From positions 2,604,001-2,668,000 of the forward strand of contig NZ_CP088081.1 of assembly GCF_021049305.1 (NCBI RefSeq): a DNA stretch of 64,000 nucleotides, written 5' to 3'. The first letter of the stretch is position 1. Every line of letters starts with the position of its first letter. The position numbers and the translations under genes were made by a program. The notes under the pieces are model-generated. The model searched no databases, was not told the origin of the DNA, and saw nothing but the letters and a program-made list of their open reading frames with translations. Origin of the DNA: Ideonella dechloratans. Lineage in GTDB: Bacteria; Pseudomonadota; Gammaproteobacteria; Burkholderiales; Burkholderiaceae_C. Positions 48,803 to 59,254 of this stretch are shown here, in pieces.

Positions 48803-49369
48803 TCAACGCGCCTTGGCGCGGATCTCGGGCAGCGCCTTGCGCAGGTAGTACACCATCGACCAGATGGTCAGCACCGTCGCTGCCAGGATGAGGACCGTGC
48901 CCCACAAGCGGGTGGACACCACGCCGAACAGCATGCCGTCGAACAGCAGGAAGGGGATGGCCAGCATCTGCACCGTGGTCTTGAGCTTGCCGATCATGTG
49001 CACGGCCACGCTGCGCGAGGCGCCGATCTGCGCCATCCATTCGCGCAGGGCCGAGATGGCGATCTCCCGCCCGATGATGACCAGGGCAATCAGCGCATTG
49101 ACGCGCCCCATCTGCACCAGGATCAGCAGCGAGGCACAGACCAGGAACTTGTCGGCCACCGGGTCCAGAAAGGCCCCGAAGGCCGAACTCTGGTTGAGCC
49201 GCCGGGCCAGATAGCCGTCCAGCCAGTCCGTCAGTGCCACCACCACGAACAGCACGGTGGCCACCAGGTTGCGGGTGGCCGGCTCCACCGGCAGGTAGAA
49301 CACCCCCACGATCAGCGGAATGGCCACGATGCGGGCCCAGGTCAGCAGGGTGGGGATGGTGAAGAACAT
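48803..49369 (-). CDS. pgsA: CDP-diacylglycerol--glycerol-3-phosphate 3-phosphatidyltransferase
   Basis: This 188-residue inner-membrane enzyme makes phosphatidylglycerol phosphate. The CDP-alcohol transferase motif is visible as DWLDGYLARR followed eight bases of protein later by FGAFLDPVADK, with the conserved Asp residues. Four to six hydrophobic helices surround it. The length matches E. coli PgsA (182). Confidence 0.96.
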   Translation of the reverse strand: MFFTIPTLLTWARIVAIPLIVGVFYLPVEPATRNLVATVLFVVVALTDWLDGYLARRLNQSSAFGAFLDPVADKFLVCASLLILVQMGRVNALIALVIIGREIAISALREWMAQIGASRSVAVHMIGKLKTTVQMLAIPFLLFDGMLFGVVSTRLWGTVLILAATVLTIWSMVYYLRKALPEIRAKAR

Positions 49370-49419
49370 GCGTCGATTCTGCCTGCAATTGCTTGCGTCG
49401 CCCTGATGCGAGCCGCAGT

Positions 49420-49926
49420 TCAGTCGTCCAAGGTGCGGGGTTTGAACTGACGATCGTCGTTGAACAGGAACACCTCGGTGAACTTCCAGGGCTTGGGCAG
49501 TTGCCGCACATCGCCGTAGGGCGCCCCGCGCCGCACGGCGTCGATGGCCAGCTGGATGGTGTCCTTGGCCTGGCGCGGCTCACGCTTGACGCTGATGCGG
49601 GCAATCTCCCCGTCCGCCTTCAGCTCGATCTCCAGCACCGGGATGGCCAGCAGCGGCTCCTCCACCGGCCCCATGTAGGTCCGCCCGGGATTGGCGGCCA
49701 CCATGCGCTGGGCCGCGCGCACCTGGTATTCCGCCCAGTTGCGGGCAGGTGCCTGTGGTGCAGCCGTGACAGGTGCGGCGGGCCGCGAGGGCGCTGCGCC
49801 GGGGCCGGGTGGCTGGGGTGCCGGGGCGCCGCAGGAGGCCAGCAGGACGGCCAGGGCGGTGGTGCTCCAGGCCAGCAGGCGCGGCAGCGGGCCGCGGCCC
49901 GCTGCGGTGTGTTCAGTGCAATGCAC
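49420..49926 (-). CDS. lipoprotein with TonB-like C-terminal region
   Basis: This is a 168-residue protein. The lipobox AVLLASC is near residue 32, a Pro/Ala-rich linker runs to about 60, and the C-terminal part (about 75-168) resembles a TonB C-terminal fold ([21 protein letters not shown], then [17 protein letters not shown]). The start is a GTG inside the last codons of uvrC, overlapping it by 14 bases, so the two may be co-translated. The function is unknown. Confidence 0.65.
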   Translation of the reverse strand: MHCTEHTAAGRGPLPRLLAWSTTALAVLLASCGAPAPQPPGPGAAPSRPAAPVTAAPQAPARNWAEYQVRAAQRMVAANPGRTYMGPVEEPLLAIPVLEIELKADGEIARISVKREPRQAKDTIQLAIDAVRRGAPYGDVRQLPKPWKFTEVFLFNDDRQFKPRTLDD

Positions 49927-51994
49927 GGTAGATCTCCTCTGCCAATTCCTTCGAAATGCCTTCCACGGTGGCCAGGTCGTCGGCGCTGGCCGCCGTCACC
50001 CCGCGCACGCCGCCGAAGCGCTGCAGCAGCCGCGCGCGCTTCTTCGGCCCCACGCCGGGGATGTCCTCCAGCCGGCTGCCGCCGGTGCGGATGCTGGCCC
50101 GCTTGGCCCGCATGCCGGTGATGGCGAAGCGGTGGGCCTCGTCACGGATCTGGGCGATCAGCATCAGAGCGGCCGAGTCCGGCGGCAGCGCCAGCTTCTC
50201 GCGGCCATCGGCAAAGACCAGTTCCTCCAGTCCCACCTTGCGACCCTCGCCCTTCTCCACGCCGGCGATCAGCGACAGATCCAGACCCAGCTCCTGGAAC
50301 ACCTCGCGCGCCATGGCCACCTGGCCGCGCCCGCCGTCCACCAGCACCAGGTCCGGCAGACGCTGCTTGGCGTCGCGCGGGATCGGTCCCTCGGCCGCCA
50401 GCGCGGCCAGCTTCTCGTAGCGGCGGCGCAGCACCTGGCGCATGGCCGCGTAGTCGTCACCGCCGGTCACGCCCTCGATGTTGAAGCGGCGGTACTCGCT
50501 GTTCTGCATCTTGTGGTCCTGGTAGACCACGCAGGAGGCCTGGGTGGCCTCGCCCGCGGTGTGGCTGATGTCGAAGCACTCCACGCGGAAGCTGTCCAGA
50601 TCCTCCACGGCCAGGTCCAGCGCATCCACCATCGCCCGGGTGCGTTCACGCTGCGAGCCCTCTTCGGACAGCAGGCGCGCCAGCGCCAGCTCGCAGCCCT
50701 TGACCGCCATTTCCAGCCAGATGCGGCGCTGTTCGCGCGGCTGGTGCACCGCATTGACCTTGCTGCCGGCCTGCTCGCCCAGGGCCTGCAGCAGGGTCTC
50801 GTCGATCGGGTGGCTCAGCACCAGCAGGGGCGGCGGCGCGGTGTGCAGGTAGTGCTGGGCGATGAAGGCGTGCAGCACCTGGGTTTCGGCCCGGCGCAGC
50901 AGCAGGGCTGCCGCCTCGGCCGGGTCCTCTGGCAGCGTGGCGGCCTCGCCGGCATCGTCCAGGGCTGCGGCCTCGTCGGCGGCCAGCGCCGTGGCTTCCT
51001 CCACATGGGTGGGGAAGAAGGCCCGGTCGCCCAGGTGGCGGCCACCGCGCACCATGGCCAGGTTCACGCAGGCGCGACCTCCGGCCACCTTGACGGCCAG
51101 GATGTCGACGTCGCGCCCGCTGCTGCTCAGGCTGCTTTCCTCCACCGATTGCTGGTGCTGCACCTTGGCCAGCGCGGCGATGCGGTTGCGCAGCTCGGCG
51201 GCCTTCTCGAACTCCAGCACCTCGGCGTGGGCCATCATCTGGGCCTGCAGCTCGTCCACCACCGCCTGCTGCTCACCCAGCAGAAAGCGCTCTGCGTCGC
51301 GCACATCGCGGGCGTAGTCCTCGGCCGAGATGAAGCCCACGCAGGGGCCGGTGCAACGCCGGATCTGGTACAGCAGGCAGGGCCGCGATCGGTTGTTGAA
51401 GACGGTGTCCTCGCAGGTGCGCAGGCGGAAGACCTTCTGCAGGATCTGGATCGTCTCCTTGACGGCCCAGGCGCTGGGATATGGCCCGAAGTAGCGGTGG
51501 CGGCGGTCCACCGCGCCGCGGTAGTAGGCCACCCGCGGGTAGCGCTGGGCGGCCGGCTGGCCCGGTGCCTCGCCGCCGCGGGTGCCGGTGATCTTCAGGT
51601 AGGGGTAGCTCTTGTCGTCCCGGAACAGGATGTTGAACTTGGGGTTCAGCGTCTTGATCAGGTTGTTCTCGAGCAGCAGCGCCTCGTCCTCGCTGCGCAC
51701 CACCGTGGTCTCCAGCCGCGCGATGCGCGAGACCATCAGGCCGATGCGGGTGCCGCCATGGTCCTTGTGGAAGTAGCTGGAGACGCGGCGCTTGAGGTCG
51801 CGCGCCTTGCCCACGTAGAGCACATTGCCCTGCACATCGAAATAGCGGTAGACACCCGGCAGGGGCGGCAGGGCCGCCACCTCGGCGAGCAGGCGCTCGC
51901 GCGCAGCCTGCGCGGCCAACACGGCTTCGCGGGCACGGGCAGCCTCGCCGGCCTCGTCTGCCGGGGCTGCGGGGAGGGAGGGCTGGTCACTCAT
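49913..51994 (-). CDS. uvrC: excinuclease ABC subunit UvrC
   Basis: This is a 693-residue DNA repair nuclease. The GIY-YIG domain (about 40-120) has [21 protein letters not shown] and makes the 3' incision. A UVR domain (about 250-290), an RNase H-like domain that makes the 5' incision ([20 protein letters not shown]), and a C-terminal HhH domain ([13 protein letters not shown]) follow. The ATG at 51994 is used; the frame upstream of it is spurious. An N-terminal extension of about 35 residues is acidic and Ala-rich. Confidence 0.97.
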   Translation of the reverse strand: MSDQPSLPAAPADEAGEAARAREAVLAAQAARERLLAEVAALPPLPGVYRYFDVQGNVLYVGKARDLKRRVSSYFHKDHGGTRIGLMVSRIARLETTVVRSEDEALLLENNLIKTLNPKFNILFRDDKSYPYLKITGTRGGEAPGQPAAQRYPRVAYYRGAVDRRHRYFGPYPSAWAVKETIQILQKVFRLRTCEDTVFNNRSRPCLLYQIRRCTGPCVGFISAEDYARDVRDAERFLLGEQQAVVDELQAQMMAHAEVLEFEKAAELRNRIAALAKVQHQQSVEESSLSSSGRDVDILAVKVAGGRACVNLAMVRGGRHLGDRAFFPTHVEEATALAADEAAALDDAGEAATLPEDPAEAAALLLRRAETQVLHAFIAQHYLHTAPPPLLVLSHPIDETLLQALGEQAGSKVNAVHQPREQRRIWLEMAVKGCELALARLLSEEGSQRERTRAMVDALDLAVEDLDSFRVECFDISHTAGEATQASCVVYQDHKMQNSEYRRFNIEGVTGGDDYAAMRQVLRRRYEKLAALAAEGPIPRDAKQRLPDLVLVDGGRGQVAMAREVFQELGLDLSLIAGVEKGEGRKVGLEELVFADGREKLALPPDSAALMLIAQIRDEAHRFAITGMRAKRASIRTGGSRLEDIPGVGPKKRARLLQRFGGVRGVTAASADDLATVEGISKELAEEIYRALH

Positions 51995-52028
51995 CGGGTG
52001 CGCATTGTGCCGCCCTATCATCCCGCCG

Positions 52029-53114
52029 ATGTTCCACGCTGTCACACCCGCCCGACCTGCCCCTGCCGCCTGGTGCTGGGACATCTTCTGCCGCGTGATC
52101 GACAACCACGGCGACCTGGGCGTGTGCTGGCGCCTGGCCCGCGATCTGGCCGCGCACGGCCAGCGGCTGCGCCTGTGGGTGGACGACCCCGCCGCCCTGC
52201 GCTGGATGGCGCCCGAGGGCCACCCCCAGATCGAGGTGCGGCACTGGACGATGGACACCCCCTGGCCCGAACCGGGCGACGTCGTCGTGGAGGCCTTCGG
52301 CTGCGACCCGCCGGAAGCCTTTGTGGCCCGCATGGCCGCCGCCGCCCGCCCCCCGGTGTGGGTCAACCTGGAATACCTGAGCGCCGAGGACTACGTCGAG
52401 CGCTCGCACCGCCTGCGCTCGCCGCAGCGCTGCGGGCTGGACAAGTGGTTCTTCTACCCCGGCTTCACCCCCGCCACCGGCGGCCTGCTGCGCGAGGACG
52501 GCCTGCTGGCCGAGCAGGCCCGCTTCGACGCCGCGGCCTGGCTGGCCGCCCACGGCATCGCGCCACGCCCCGGCGAGCGCCTGGTCAGCCTGTTCTGCTA
52601 TCCGCAGGAGCGCATCCCCGCGCTGTTGTCCGCCCTGGCGGATGCCCCCACCCTGCTGCTGACCACGCCCGGCCCGGCCACCACGCTGAGCGAGGCCCTG
52701 CCCCTGCCAGCCGGCCTGCGGCGCCAAGCCCTGCCTTGGCTGCCCCAGCCCGACTACGACCGGCTGCTCTGGGCCTGCGAGCTCAACCTGGTGCGGGGCG
52801 AGGACTCCTTCGTGCGGGCGCAATGGGCCGGCCGCCCCTTCCTCTGGCAGATCTACCCCCAGGACGACGGCGTGCATGCCGACAAGCTGGCGGCCTTCCT
52901 GCGCCGCCACCTGGCCGCTGCACCGCCCGCTCTGGCAGAAGCCATCACCGGGCTGATGCGGTCCTGGAATGGCCTGACGCCGGCGGGCTCTGCCTGGCCA
53001 CCCCTGCCACCGCTGGCGGACTGGCAGCGCTGCACGCTCGCCTGGCGTGCCGAATTGCTCGCCCAGCCCCCCTTGGCCCGGCAGCTCCTCGAGTTCGTCA
53101 TGGAAAAGCGCTAA
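52029..53114 (+). CDS. earP: EF-P arginine rhamnosyltransferase EarP
   Basis: This GT-B glycosyltransferase attaches rhamnose from dTDP-rhamnose to Arg32 of EF-P. It shows [20 protein letters not shown] (catalytic-type Asp25 and Asp29) and, later, [18 protein letters not shown] with the conserved Glu. The efp gene begins 67 bases after its stop codon and encodes the modifiable Arg32. About 361 residues; the ATG at 52005 would add eight residues. Confidence 0.95.
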   Translation: MFHAVTPARPAPAAWCWDIFCRVIDNHGDLGVCWRLARDLAAHGQRLRLWVDDPAALRWMAPEGHPQIEVRHWTMDTPWPEPGDVVVEAFGCDPPEAFVARMAAAARPPVWVNLEYLSAEDYVERSHRLRSPQRCGLDKWFFYPGFTPATGGLLREDGLLAEQARFDAAAWLAAHGIAPRPGERLVSLFCYPQERIPALLSALADAPTLLLTTPGPATTLSEALPLPAGLRRQALPWLPQPDYDRLLWACELNLVRGEDSFVRAQWAGRPFLWQIYPQDDGVHADKLAAFLRRHLAAAPPALAEAITGLMRSWNGLTPAGSAWPPLPPLADWQRCTLAWRAELLAQPPLARQLLEFVMEKR

Positions 53115-53117
53115 AAT
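53112..53117 (+). promoter_or_regulatory. candidate -10 element for efp
   Basis: TAAAAT covers the earP stop region, 65 bases before the efp ATG. No clear -35 is seen. It would give efp a second, separate transcript beyond that of earP. Confidence 0.3.
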
Positions 53118-53181
53118 CCAACGCTTTGCGAAAATTTGGGCTGCGCAGCACGCATGGCGCCGCCACCAACGGAATCTCACC

Positions 53182-53736
53182 ATGAAGCTCGCTCAAGAAA
53201 TCCGCGCCGGCAACGTCATCATGCAGGGCAAGGACCCGATGGTCGTCCTGAAGACCGAATACAGCCGTGGCGGCCGCGGTGCCGCCACCGTGCGCATGAA
53301 GATGAAGAACCTGCTCAACGGCTCCGGTGCCGAAGTCGTCTTCAAGGCCGACGACAAGATGGAGCAGGTCATCCTCGAGACCAAGGAATGCACCTACACC
53401 TACTTCGCTGACCCGATGTACGTGTTCATGGACTCCGACTACAACCAGTTCGAGGTGGAAGCCGAGAACATGGGCGACGCCATCAGCTACCTGGAAGACA
53501 ACATGCCGGTGGAAGTGGTGTTCTACGACGGCAAGGCCATCTCGGTCGAACTGCCCACCAGCGTCGTGCGCGAAATCGAAACCGAGCCGGCCGTCAAGGG
53601 CGACACCTCGGGCAAGGTCCTGAAACCCGCCCGCCTGAAGGGCACCGGCTTCGAGATCTCCGTGCCGCTGTTCGTGGAAAACGGCGACAAGATCGAAATC
53701 GACACCCGCACTCACGAATACCGCAAGCGCGTCTGA
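53182..53736 (+). CDS. efp: translation elongation factor EF-P
   Basis: This is a 184-residue factor that rescues ribosomes stalled at proline runs. The N-terminal KOW-like domain carries the modification loop SRGGRGAA, in which residue 32 is arginine rather than lysine. This is the rhamnosylated type used with EarP. Two OB-like domains follow, ending [15 protein letters not shown]. The ATG at 53182 gives [12 protein letters not shown]. It has its own terminator. Confidence 0.98.
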   Translation: MKLAQEIRAGNVIMQGKDPMVVLKTEYSRGGRGAATVRMKMKNLLNGSGAEVVFKADDKMEQVILETKECTYTYFADPMYVFMDSDYNQFEVEAENMGDAISYLEDNMPVEVVFYDGKAISVELPTSVVREIETEPAVKGDTSGKVLKPARLKGTGFEISVPLFVENGDKIEIDTRTHEYRKRV

Positions 53737-53776
53737 TCGACGCCAACACGGTGGTGCCGGGTTTGCCGGCATGATG

Positions 53777-53802
53777 ATGGGCACCTCCGGGTGCCCATTT
53801 TT
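53777..53802 (+). terminator. intrinsic terminator after efp
   Basis: ATGGGCACC / GGTGCCCAT has a TCCG loop and a T-run of about five. Confidence 0.88.
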
Positions 53803-53836
53803 CTTGGCGGCACCGTCGCTGTTCCTCCGCTCTGCC

Positions 53837-54805
53837 ATGCCCTTCGATTTCGAGCACGCCGTCACCGCCCCCTTCCGCATGCAGCCCGGGCTGCGCAAGC
53901 TGGCAGAGGGCAGCGTCCAGTTCACCCCCAACCACCCGGCGTCGCCCCATCTGCGAGAGAAGCTGGCCGTCCTGTGCAGCCAGCCCGAGCAGGCCCTGCA
54001 GATCGAACCGGGCTTCGATGCGCTGCCGGCCCTGCACGCGGCGATGCGCCAGGCCGCGCAGGAACATCCGGCCGCCCTGACGCTGTCCAGCGATGGCCAG
54101 CTGTTGGCCCATGCCCTGGGCTGGTCGGTGGATGACCGGGGTGAGGTGGCGGCGCTGCACCCGCAGGCGCCCCAGAACATCGGACAGTGCCTGAAGGCCC
54201 TGCCGGCATCCTGGCGCCAGGCCGCCCTGTTCAGCCTGGCCATCGAGGAAGACCTGGCCATCGTCGACGGCCGGCGCGCCAGCCTGCCCTGGCTGGCGGT
54301 GGCCCTGCCCTCGCACTGGGACCCGCGCCAGAAGATCGGCCGCCACTTCGCCGAGGTCCACGCCCCGGTGGCCGACAACGCGGTCCTGGTGGCCGCGGGC
54401 GAGCATCTGATGAAGCTGGTCACCGGCCCCCAGCGCTGGGAACGCTTCGTCTGGAACGTGACCCGCCACCCCGGGCTGGACGCCCATCCGCAGCGCACGC
54501 CGCCCACACACTGGCCCGCCGACCTGGACGAGGCCGCGCTGAGCCAACACACCTGGTTCCGCAGCGAGCGCCAGACCTTCATCCCGCTGCCCGAGCGGGG
54601 CCAGGCCGTCTTCACCATCCGGGTGGCCGTGCGGCCGCTGGCCCAGGCGGTGGACACGCCGGCCCGTGCGCAGCGCCTGCACGATGCCATCGCCAGCATG
54701 AGCCCGGCGGCGCTGGCCTACCGGCAGCTCACCGAAGCCCGCCCCGGCCTGCTGCGCTGGCTGGCGGCGCGGGCAGCCTGCGCGGACAGCGCCTCCACGC
54801 CATGA
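53837..54805 (+). CDS. heme-dependent oxidative N-demethylase-like (DUF3445) protein
   Basis: This 322-residue protein matches the DUF3445 family. It has HWDPRQKIGRHFAEVHAPV in the middle and RSERQTFIPLP near the C-terminus, with several conserved His and Arg residues. Family members bind heme and oxidatively remove N-methyl groups, for example in dimethylamine use. The ATG at 53837 (MPFDFEHAVTAPFRM) is chosen over an earlier one at 53771 that overlaps the terminator region. The stop overlaps the mnmC ATG as ATGA, so the pair may be translated together. The substrate is unknown. Confidence 0.75.
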   Translation: MPFDFEHAVTAPFRMQPGLRKLAEGSVQFTPNHPASPHLREKLAVLCSQPEQALQIEPGFDALPALHAAMRQAAQEHPAALTLSSDGQLLAHALGWSVDDRGEVAALHPQAPQNIGQCLKALPASWRQAALFSLAIEEDLAIVDGRRASLPWLAVALPSHWDPRQKIGRHFAEVHAPVADNAVLVAAGEHLMKLVTGPQRWERFVWNVTRHPGLDAHPQRTPPTHWPADLDEAALSQHTWFRSERQTFIPLPERGQAVFTIRVAVRPLAQAVDTPARAQRLHDAIASMSPAALAYRQLTEARPGLLRWLAARAACADSASTP

Positions 54806-56856
54806 AGACCCAAGCCATCGTCGAAGCGCAGATCGACTTCGACCATCCCGGCCACGACGGCCTGGCCTGGGCGCCGGGCTTCCAGGACGTCTACCACGCC
54901 CGCGACGGCGCCTTCGCCCAGGCGCGGCACGTCTTCCTGCGGGGCAATGGCCTGCCCGGGCGCTGGCAGGGCCGTGGCCGCTTCGCCATCCTGGAAACCG
55001 GCTTCGGCCTGGGCAACAACTTCCTGGCCACCTGGGCCGCCTGGCGTGACGACCCGCAGCGCTGCGAGCGCCTGGTCTTCGTGTCGATGGAGAAGCACCC
55101 GCCCCGGCGCGAGGACCTGGCCCGCGCCCATGCCACCAGCCCGGCCCCCGCGCTGGCGGCCCAACTGCTGGCCCAATGGCCGCCGGCCACGCCGGACCTG
55201 CATGTGCTGGACTTCGAGGGCGGCCGGGTGCGCCTGCTGCTGGCCCTGGGCGATGTGGCCACCTGGTGGCCCGAGCTGAGCGGCCAGATCGACGCCTGCT
55301 ACCTGGACGGCTTCGCCCCCGCGCAGAACCCGGCCATGTGGGACGCCCACCTGCTGCGCCACGCCACCCGTCTGGGCGCCCCGGACCTCACCGCCGCCAC
55401 CTGGAGCATCGCCCGCGTGGTGCGCGACGGCCTGCAGGGCGCCGGCTTCGCCCTGGAGCGGGCGCCCGGCTTCGGCAGCAAGCGCGACATGCTGGTGGCC
55501 CGCCGCCACCCCTTGCCGGCCCAGGCCCTGGCGCGCGGTATCCCGCCGGGCCGCCAGGCGGCCCCGCAGGCCCGCACTGCCCTGGTCATCGGCGCCGGCC
55601 TGGCCGGGGCCGCCGCCGCCCGGGCCCTGGCCGCGCAGGGCCTGTCGGTGACCGTGCTGGAGCGCCACGTCGCCCCCGCCCAGGAAACCTCGGGCAACCG
55701 GGCCGGCCTGTTCCACGGCGTGGCTCACGCCCACGATGGCGCCCACGCCCAGCTGCTGCGCGCGGCCGCCCTGCGCGCGCACCAGCTCATCGCCCCCCTG
55801 GTGGCCAGCGGCCAGGTGGCGGGCAACCCGAACGGCCTGTGGCGCGGCGGTGGCGAACCGGCCGACTGGGCCCAGTTGCAGGCGGCCGTGCAGGCCCAGG
55901 GGCTGCCCGCCGCCTACCTGCGGCCGCTCTCCCGCGACGAGGCGGTCGAACCGTTGGGCCTGGCCCCGGCAGGCCCCGGCTGGTGGTACCCGCAAGGCGG
56001 CTGGGCCTGTCCGGCCGATCTGGTGCGGGCCTGGCTGGACAGCCCTGGCGTGAGGGTGCTCGGCCAGCAGGATGTGCAAGCCCTCGCCCCGCGCGAAGGC
56101 GGCGGCTGGCGGGCCCTGTGCGCCGCCGAGGCGAACGGCCCCGGCGCCATGCTGGCCGAAGCCGATGTGGTGGTGGTGGCCGGGGCGGCCGACGGGCTGG
56201 CCCTGCTGCGCCCCTGGACCGGGGTGGATGACTGGCCCCGGGTGCGCAGCCGCGGCCAAGTCAGCTGCCTGTCGGCCGAACTGGCGGCCGCGCTGCAACT
56301 GCCCGCGCCGCGGCACCCGCTGGCCAGCGGCGGCTACGGCATCGGCCTGCCGCCCGAGGCCGGCGGCGGCCTGCTGTGCGGCGCCACCAGCCAGCCCGGC
56401 GACGAGGACCCGGCCCTGCGCCTGAGCGACCATCTGAGCAATGTGGGGCAGTGGGACCGTCTGCTGGGTCGCAGCCCGGACGCCGGAGAGCAAGCCCGGC
56501 GCGAGGCCCTGCTGGCCACGGCCATGGCACAAGGCGCGCTGACCGGCCGCGTTGGTTGGCGCCTGGCCTGCGACGACCGGCTGCCCCTGGTCGGCCCGGT
56601 GCCGCTGCCGGCGGCCCAGCGGACAGGCCTCACACGGCAGGAGCAGCCCCGCAGGGTGCCGCGGGTGCCGGGCCTTTATGTGCTGAGCGCCCTGGGCTCG
56701 CGCGGCATCACGCTGGCGCCTCTGCTGGGCGAGGTGCTGGCCGCCTGGATCACCGGCGCCCCGGTGCCGCTGGCGTCCAGCCTGATGGATGCGATCGACC
56801 CGGCGCGCTTCATCGCGCGGGCGGCACGGGCCGCCAGCCGCACGGCGGCCGACTGA
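54802..56856 (+). CDS. mnmC: bifunctional tRNA mnm5s2U biosynthesis protein MnmC
   Basis: This is a 684-residue two-domain enzyme for wobble uridine modification. The N-terminal AdoMet methyltransferase (1-about 250) has LETGFGLGNNFLATW and LDGFAPAQNPAMWD. The C-terminal FAD oxidoreductase (about 257-684) has VIGAGLAGAAAARALAAQG and its end SALGSRGITLAPLLGEVLA. Together they convert cmnm5 to mnm5 in tRNA. The start is the ATG at 54802 that overlaps the stop of the demethylase-like gene. Upstream extension to 54187 is rejected. Confidence 0.95.
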   Translation: MKTQAIVEAQIDFDHPGHDGLAWAPGFQDVYHARDGAFAQARHVFLRGNGLPGRWQGRGRFAILETGFGLGNNFLATWAAWRDDPQRCERLVFVSMEKHPPRREDLARAHATSPAPALAAQLLAQWPPATPDLHVLDFEGGRVRLLLALGDVATWWPELSGQIDACYLDGFAPAQNPAMWDAHLLRHATRLGAPDLTAATWSIARVVRDGLQGAGFALERAPGFGSKRDMLVARRHPLPAQALARGIPPGRQAAPQARTALVIGAGLAGAAAARALAAQGLSVTVLERHVAPAQETSGNRAGLFHGVAHAHDGAHAQLLRAAALRAHQLIAPLVASGQVAGNPNGLWRGGGEPADWAQLQAAVQAQGLPAAYLRPLSRDEAVEPLGLAPAGPGWWYPQGGWACPADLVRAWLDSPGVRVLGQQDVQALAPREGGGWRALCAAEANGPGAMLAEADVVVVAGAADGLALLRPWTGVDDWPRVRSRGQVSCLSAELAAALQLPAPRHPLASGGYGIGLPPEAGGGLLCGATSQPGDEDPALRLSDHLSNVGQWDRLLGRSPDAGEQARREALLATAMAQGALTGRVGWRLACDDRLPLVGPVPLPAAQRTGLTRQEQPRRVPRVPGLYVLSALGSRGITLAPLLGEVLAAWITGAPVPLASSLMDAIDPARFIARAARAASRTAAD

Positions 56857-56877
56857 CCGCCCGCGCGGGGTGCTGGA

Positions 56878-57540
56878 TCAGAAGTCCAGCGTGCGCACGC
56901 CCTGGGACGTGCCCAGCAGGCAGACCTTGGCCTTGTGGCGGCCGAAGATGCCGACAGTGACCACGCCGGGCCACTGGTTGACCTCGGCCTCCATCGCCAG
57001 CGGGTCGCTGATCTTCAGGCCCCGCACGTCGACGATGATGTTGCCGTTGTCGGTGGTCACGCCGGCACGCACGCTGGCCTGGCCGCCGTAGACGCTGGCG
57101 AAGCGGCGCATCACCTGGGCCGCCGCCATCGGGATCACCTCCACCGGCAGCGGGAAGGCGCCCAGCACGTCCACCAGCTTCGATTCGTCGGCAATGCAGA
57201 CGAAGCGATCGGCCAGGTCGGCGACGATCTTCTCGCGCGTCAGCGCCGCGCCGCCGCCCTTGATCATGAAGCCCTGGTGGTCGATCTCGTCGGCGCCGTC
57301 GATGTAGACCGGAATCGACTCGACAGTGTTCGAATCCAGCACCGGAATGCCAAGGGCCTGCAGGCGCTCGGTGCTCTTGACCGAACTGGACACCGCGCCG
57401 CGGATCCGGTCCTTCATCGTCGCCAGGGCGTCGATGAAGCAGTTGACGGTGGAGCCGGTGCCCACGCCCACGATGGCGCCAGGCACCACATGGGCCAGCG
57501 CCGCCTGCCCGACCAGGGCCTTCAGTTCGTCTTGCGTCAT
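56878..57540 (-). CDS. rpiA: ribose-5-phosphate isomerase A
   Basis: This 220-residue enzyme interconverts ribose 5-phosphate and ribulose 5-phosphate. It has [14 protein letters not shown], the catalytic-site [24 protein letters not shown], and the end segment [15 protein letters not shown]. The ATG at 57540 gives [11 protein letters not shown]; the earlier one at 57573 adds a low-complexity lead. It is divergent from pyrD, with 41 bases between the starts. Confidence 0.97.
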   Translation of the reverse strand: MTQDELKALVGQAALAHVVPGAIVGVGTGSTVNCFIDALATMKDRIRGAVSSSVKSTERLQALGIPVLDSNTVESIPVYIDGADEIDHQGFMIKGGGAALTREKIVADLADRFVCIADESKLVDVLGAFPLPVEVIPMAAAQVMRRFASVYGGQASVRAGVTTDNGNIIVDVRGLKISDPLAMEAEVNQWPGVVTVGIFGRHKAKVCLLGTSQGVRTLDF

Positions 57541-57581
57541 GGGCGGATTATCGCTGCTGCCCATCTGGGACAATTCGTGGC

Positions 57582-58625
57582 ATGTCCCTGATTCCCTACG
57601 CCCTCTCCCGCACCGCCCTGTTCAGTCTGGATGCGGAAACCGCCCACGAAGTGACCATCGACACCCTGGCCCGGCTGCAGAACACGCCGGCCCAGTGCCT
57701 GTGGGCGCAGAAGCGGGTGGACGACCCGGTGACGGTGGCCGGTCTGCGCTTTCCCAACCGCATCGGCCTGGCCGCGGGCCTGGACAAGAACGGCCGCGCC
57801 ATTGACGGCTTCGGCGCGATGGGCTTCGGCTTCGTCGAAGTGGGCACCGTCACGCCCAAGGCGCAGCCCGGCAACCCCAAGCCGCGCATGTTCCGCCTGC
57901 CCTCGGCCGAGGCGCTGATCAACCGCATGGGCTTCAACAACGACGGGCTGGACGCCTTCGTGGCCAACGTGCAGCGCTCGCGCAGCTTCCGCAAGAAGGG
58001 CGGCATCCTGGGCCTGAACATCGGCAAGAACGCGGTCACCCCCATCGAGAACGCGGTGGACGACTACCTGATCGCGCTGGCCGGGGTCTATCCGCACGCC
58101 GATTACGTCACGGTCAACATCTCCAGCCCCAACACCAAGAACCTGCGCTCACTGCAGAGCGATGAGGCGCTGGACGCCCTGCTGGGTGCACTGACGGCCC
58201 GCCAGCGCGAGCTGATGGCCCAGCACCAGCGCCGGGTGCCGCTGTTCCTGAAGATCGCGCCGGACCTGGACGAGGCGCAGATCGCCGTCATCGCCGCGAC
58301 GCTGCAAAAGCACCACCTGGATGGCGTGATCGCCACCAACACCACGCTCAGCCGCGAGGCGGTCAAGGGCCTGCGCCATGCCGAGGAAACCGGCGGCCTG
58401 TCCGGGCGGCCGGTGCAGGAAGCGAGCAACAAGGTGATCCGCGCGCTGCGCAGTCACCTGGGCCCGAACTTCCCCATCATCGGTGCCGGTGGCGTGATGA
58501 GCGGTGCCGACGCCTGCGCCAAGCTTGCCGCCGGCGCGGACCTGGTGCAGGTCTACACCGGCCTCATCTACCGCGGGCCGGCCCTGGTGCCCGAAGCGGC
58601 CCAGGCCATGGCGGCCCAGGCCTGA
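57582..58625 (+). CDS. pyrD: dihydroorotate dehydrogenase (quinone)
   Basis: This is a 347-residue class 2 enzyme that oxidises dihydroorotate with a membrane quinone. The N-terminal helical membrane-binding part (1-about 40) is followed by a TIM barrel with FMN. Motifs include [43 protein letters not shown] and the catalytic-site NISSPNT. The C-terminus is [12 protein letters not shown]. It links to the carbamoyl phosphate made by CarAB in the same window. Confidence 0.98.
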   Translation: MSLIPYALSRTALFSLDAETAHEVTIDTLARLQNTPAQCLWAQKRVDDPVTVAGLRFPNRIGLAAGLDKNGRAIDGFGAMGFGFVEVGTVTPKAQPGNPKPRMFRLPSAEALINRMGFNNDGLDAFVANVQRSRSFRKKGGILGLNIGKNAVTPIENAVDDYLIALAGVYPHADYVTVNISSPNTKNLRSLQSDEALDALLGALTARQRELMAQHQRRVPLFLKIAPDLDEAQIAVIAATLQKHHLDGVIATNTTLSREAVKGLRHAEETGGLSGRPVQEASNKVIRALRSHLGPNFPIIGAGGVMSGADACAKLAAGADLVQVYTGLIYRGPALVPEAAQAMAAQA

Positions 58626-58638
58626 ACCGGGACGACGC

Positions 58639-59199
58639 TCACACCGCCAGGAAGGTCCGGCGGTAGTGCAGCAGCTCGTCGATGGACTCATGGATGTCGG
58701 CCAGCGCGGTGTGCTTGTTGGCCTTCACCAGGCCTTCCAGCGCAGCCGGCTTCCAGCGGCGGGCCAGCTCCTTGAGGGTGCTGACGTCCAGGTTGCGGTA
58801 GTGGAAGAAGGCCTCCAGGCCCTTCATGGTGTTGGCCATGAAGCGCCGGTCCTGGCAGATGGAGTTGCCGCACATCGGGCTCTTGCCGGCCGGCACATAG
58901 GCCGACAGAAACTCGATCATCCGGGCCTCGGCCTGGGCCTCGTCGATGGTGGAGGCCTTGACGCGGTCGATCAGGCCGCTCTTGCCGTGGGTGCCCTTGT
59001 TCCAGGCATCCATCGCGTCCAGGACGGCGTCGCTCTGGTGGATCGCAAACACCGGGCCCTCCACCCGCACCGTCAGCAACGGGTCGGTCACGATCACCGC
59101 GATCTCGATGATGCGGTCGGACTCCGGCTTCAACCCGGTCATTTCCAGGTCGATCCAGATCAGGTTGTTCTCATGCTTGGTCAGCGTGGTCTCGGTCAT
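58639..59199 (-). CDS. orn: oligoribonuclease
   Basis: This is a 186-residue DEDDh 3'-5' exonuclease that finishes RNA decay and degrades pGpG. It shows [32 protein letters not shown] and [12 protein letters not shown]. The ATG at 59199 gives [16 protein letters not shown] three codons earlier is possible. It lies downstream of and convergent to pyrD. Confidence 0.97.
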   Translation of the reverse strand: MTETTLTKHENNLIWIDLEMTGLKPESDRIIEIAVIVTDPLLTVRVEGPVFAIHQSDAVLDAMDAWNKGTHGKSGLIDRVKASTIDEAQAEARMIEFLSAYVPAGKSPMCGNSICQDRRFMANTMKGLEAFFHYRNLDVSTLKELARRWKPAALEGLVKANKHTALADIHESIDELLHYRRTFLAV

Positions 59200-59254
59200 G
59201 GCTTTCACTCAATCGATGCTGCCGGCATTGTCCGACAACATACACTGCCGCCCC

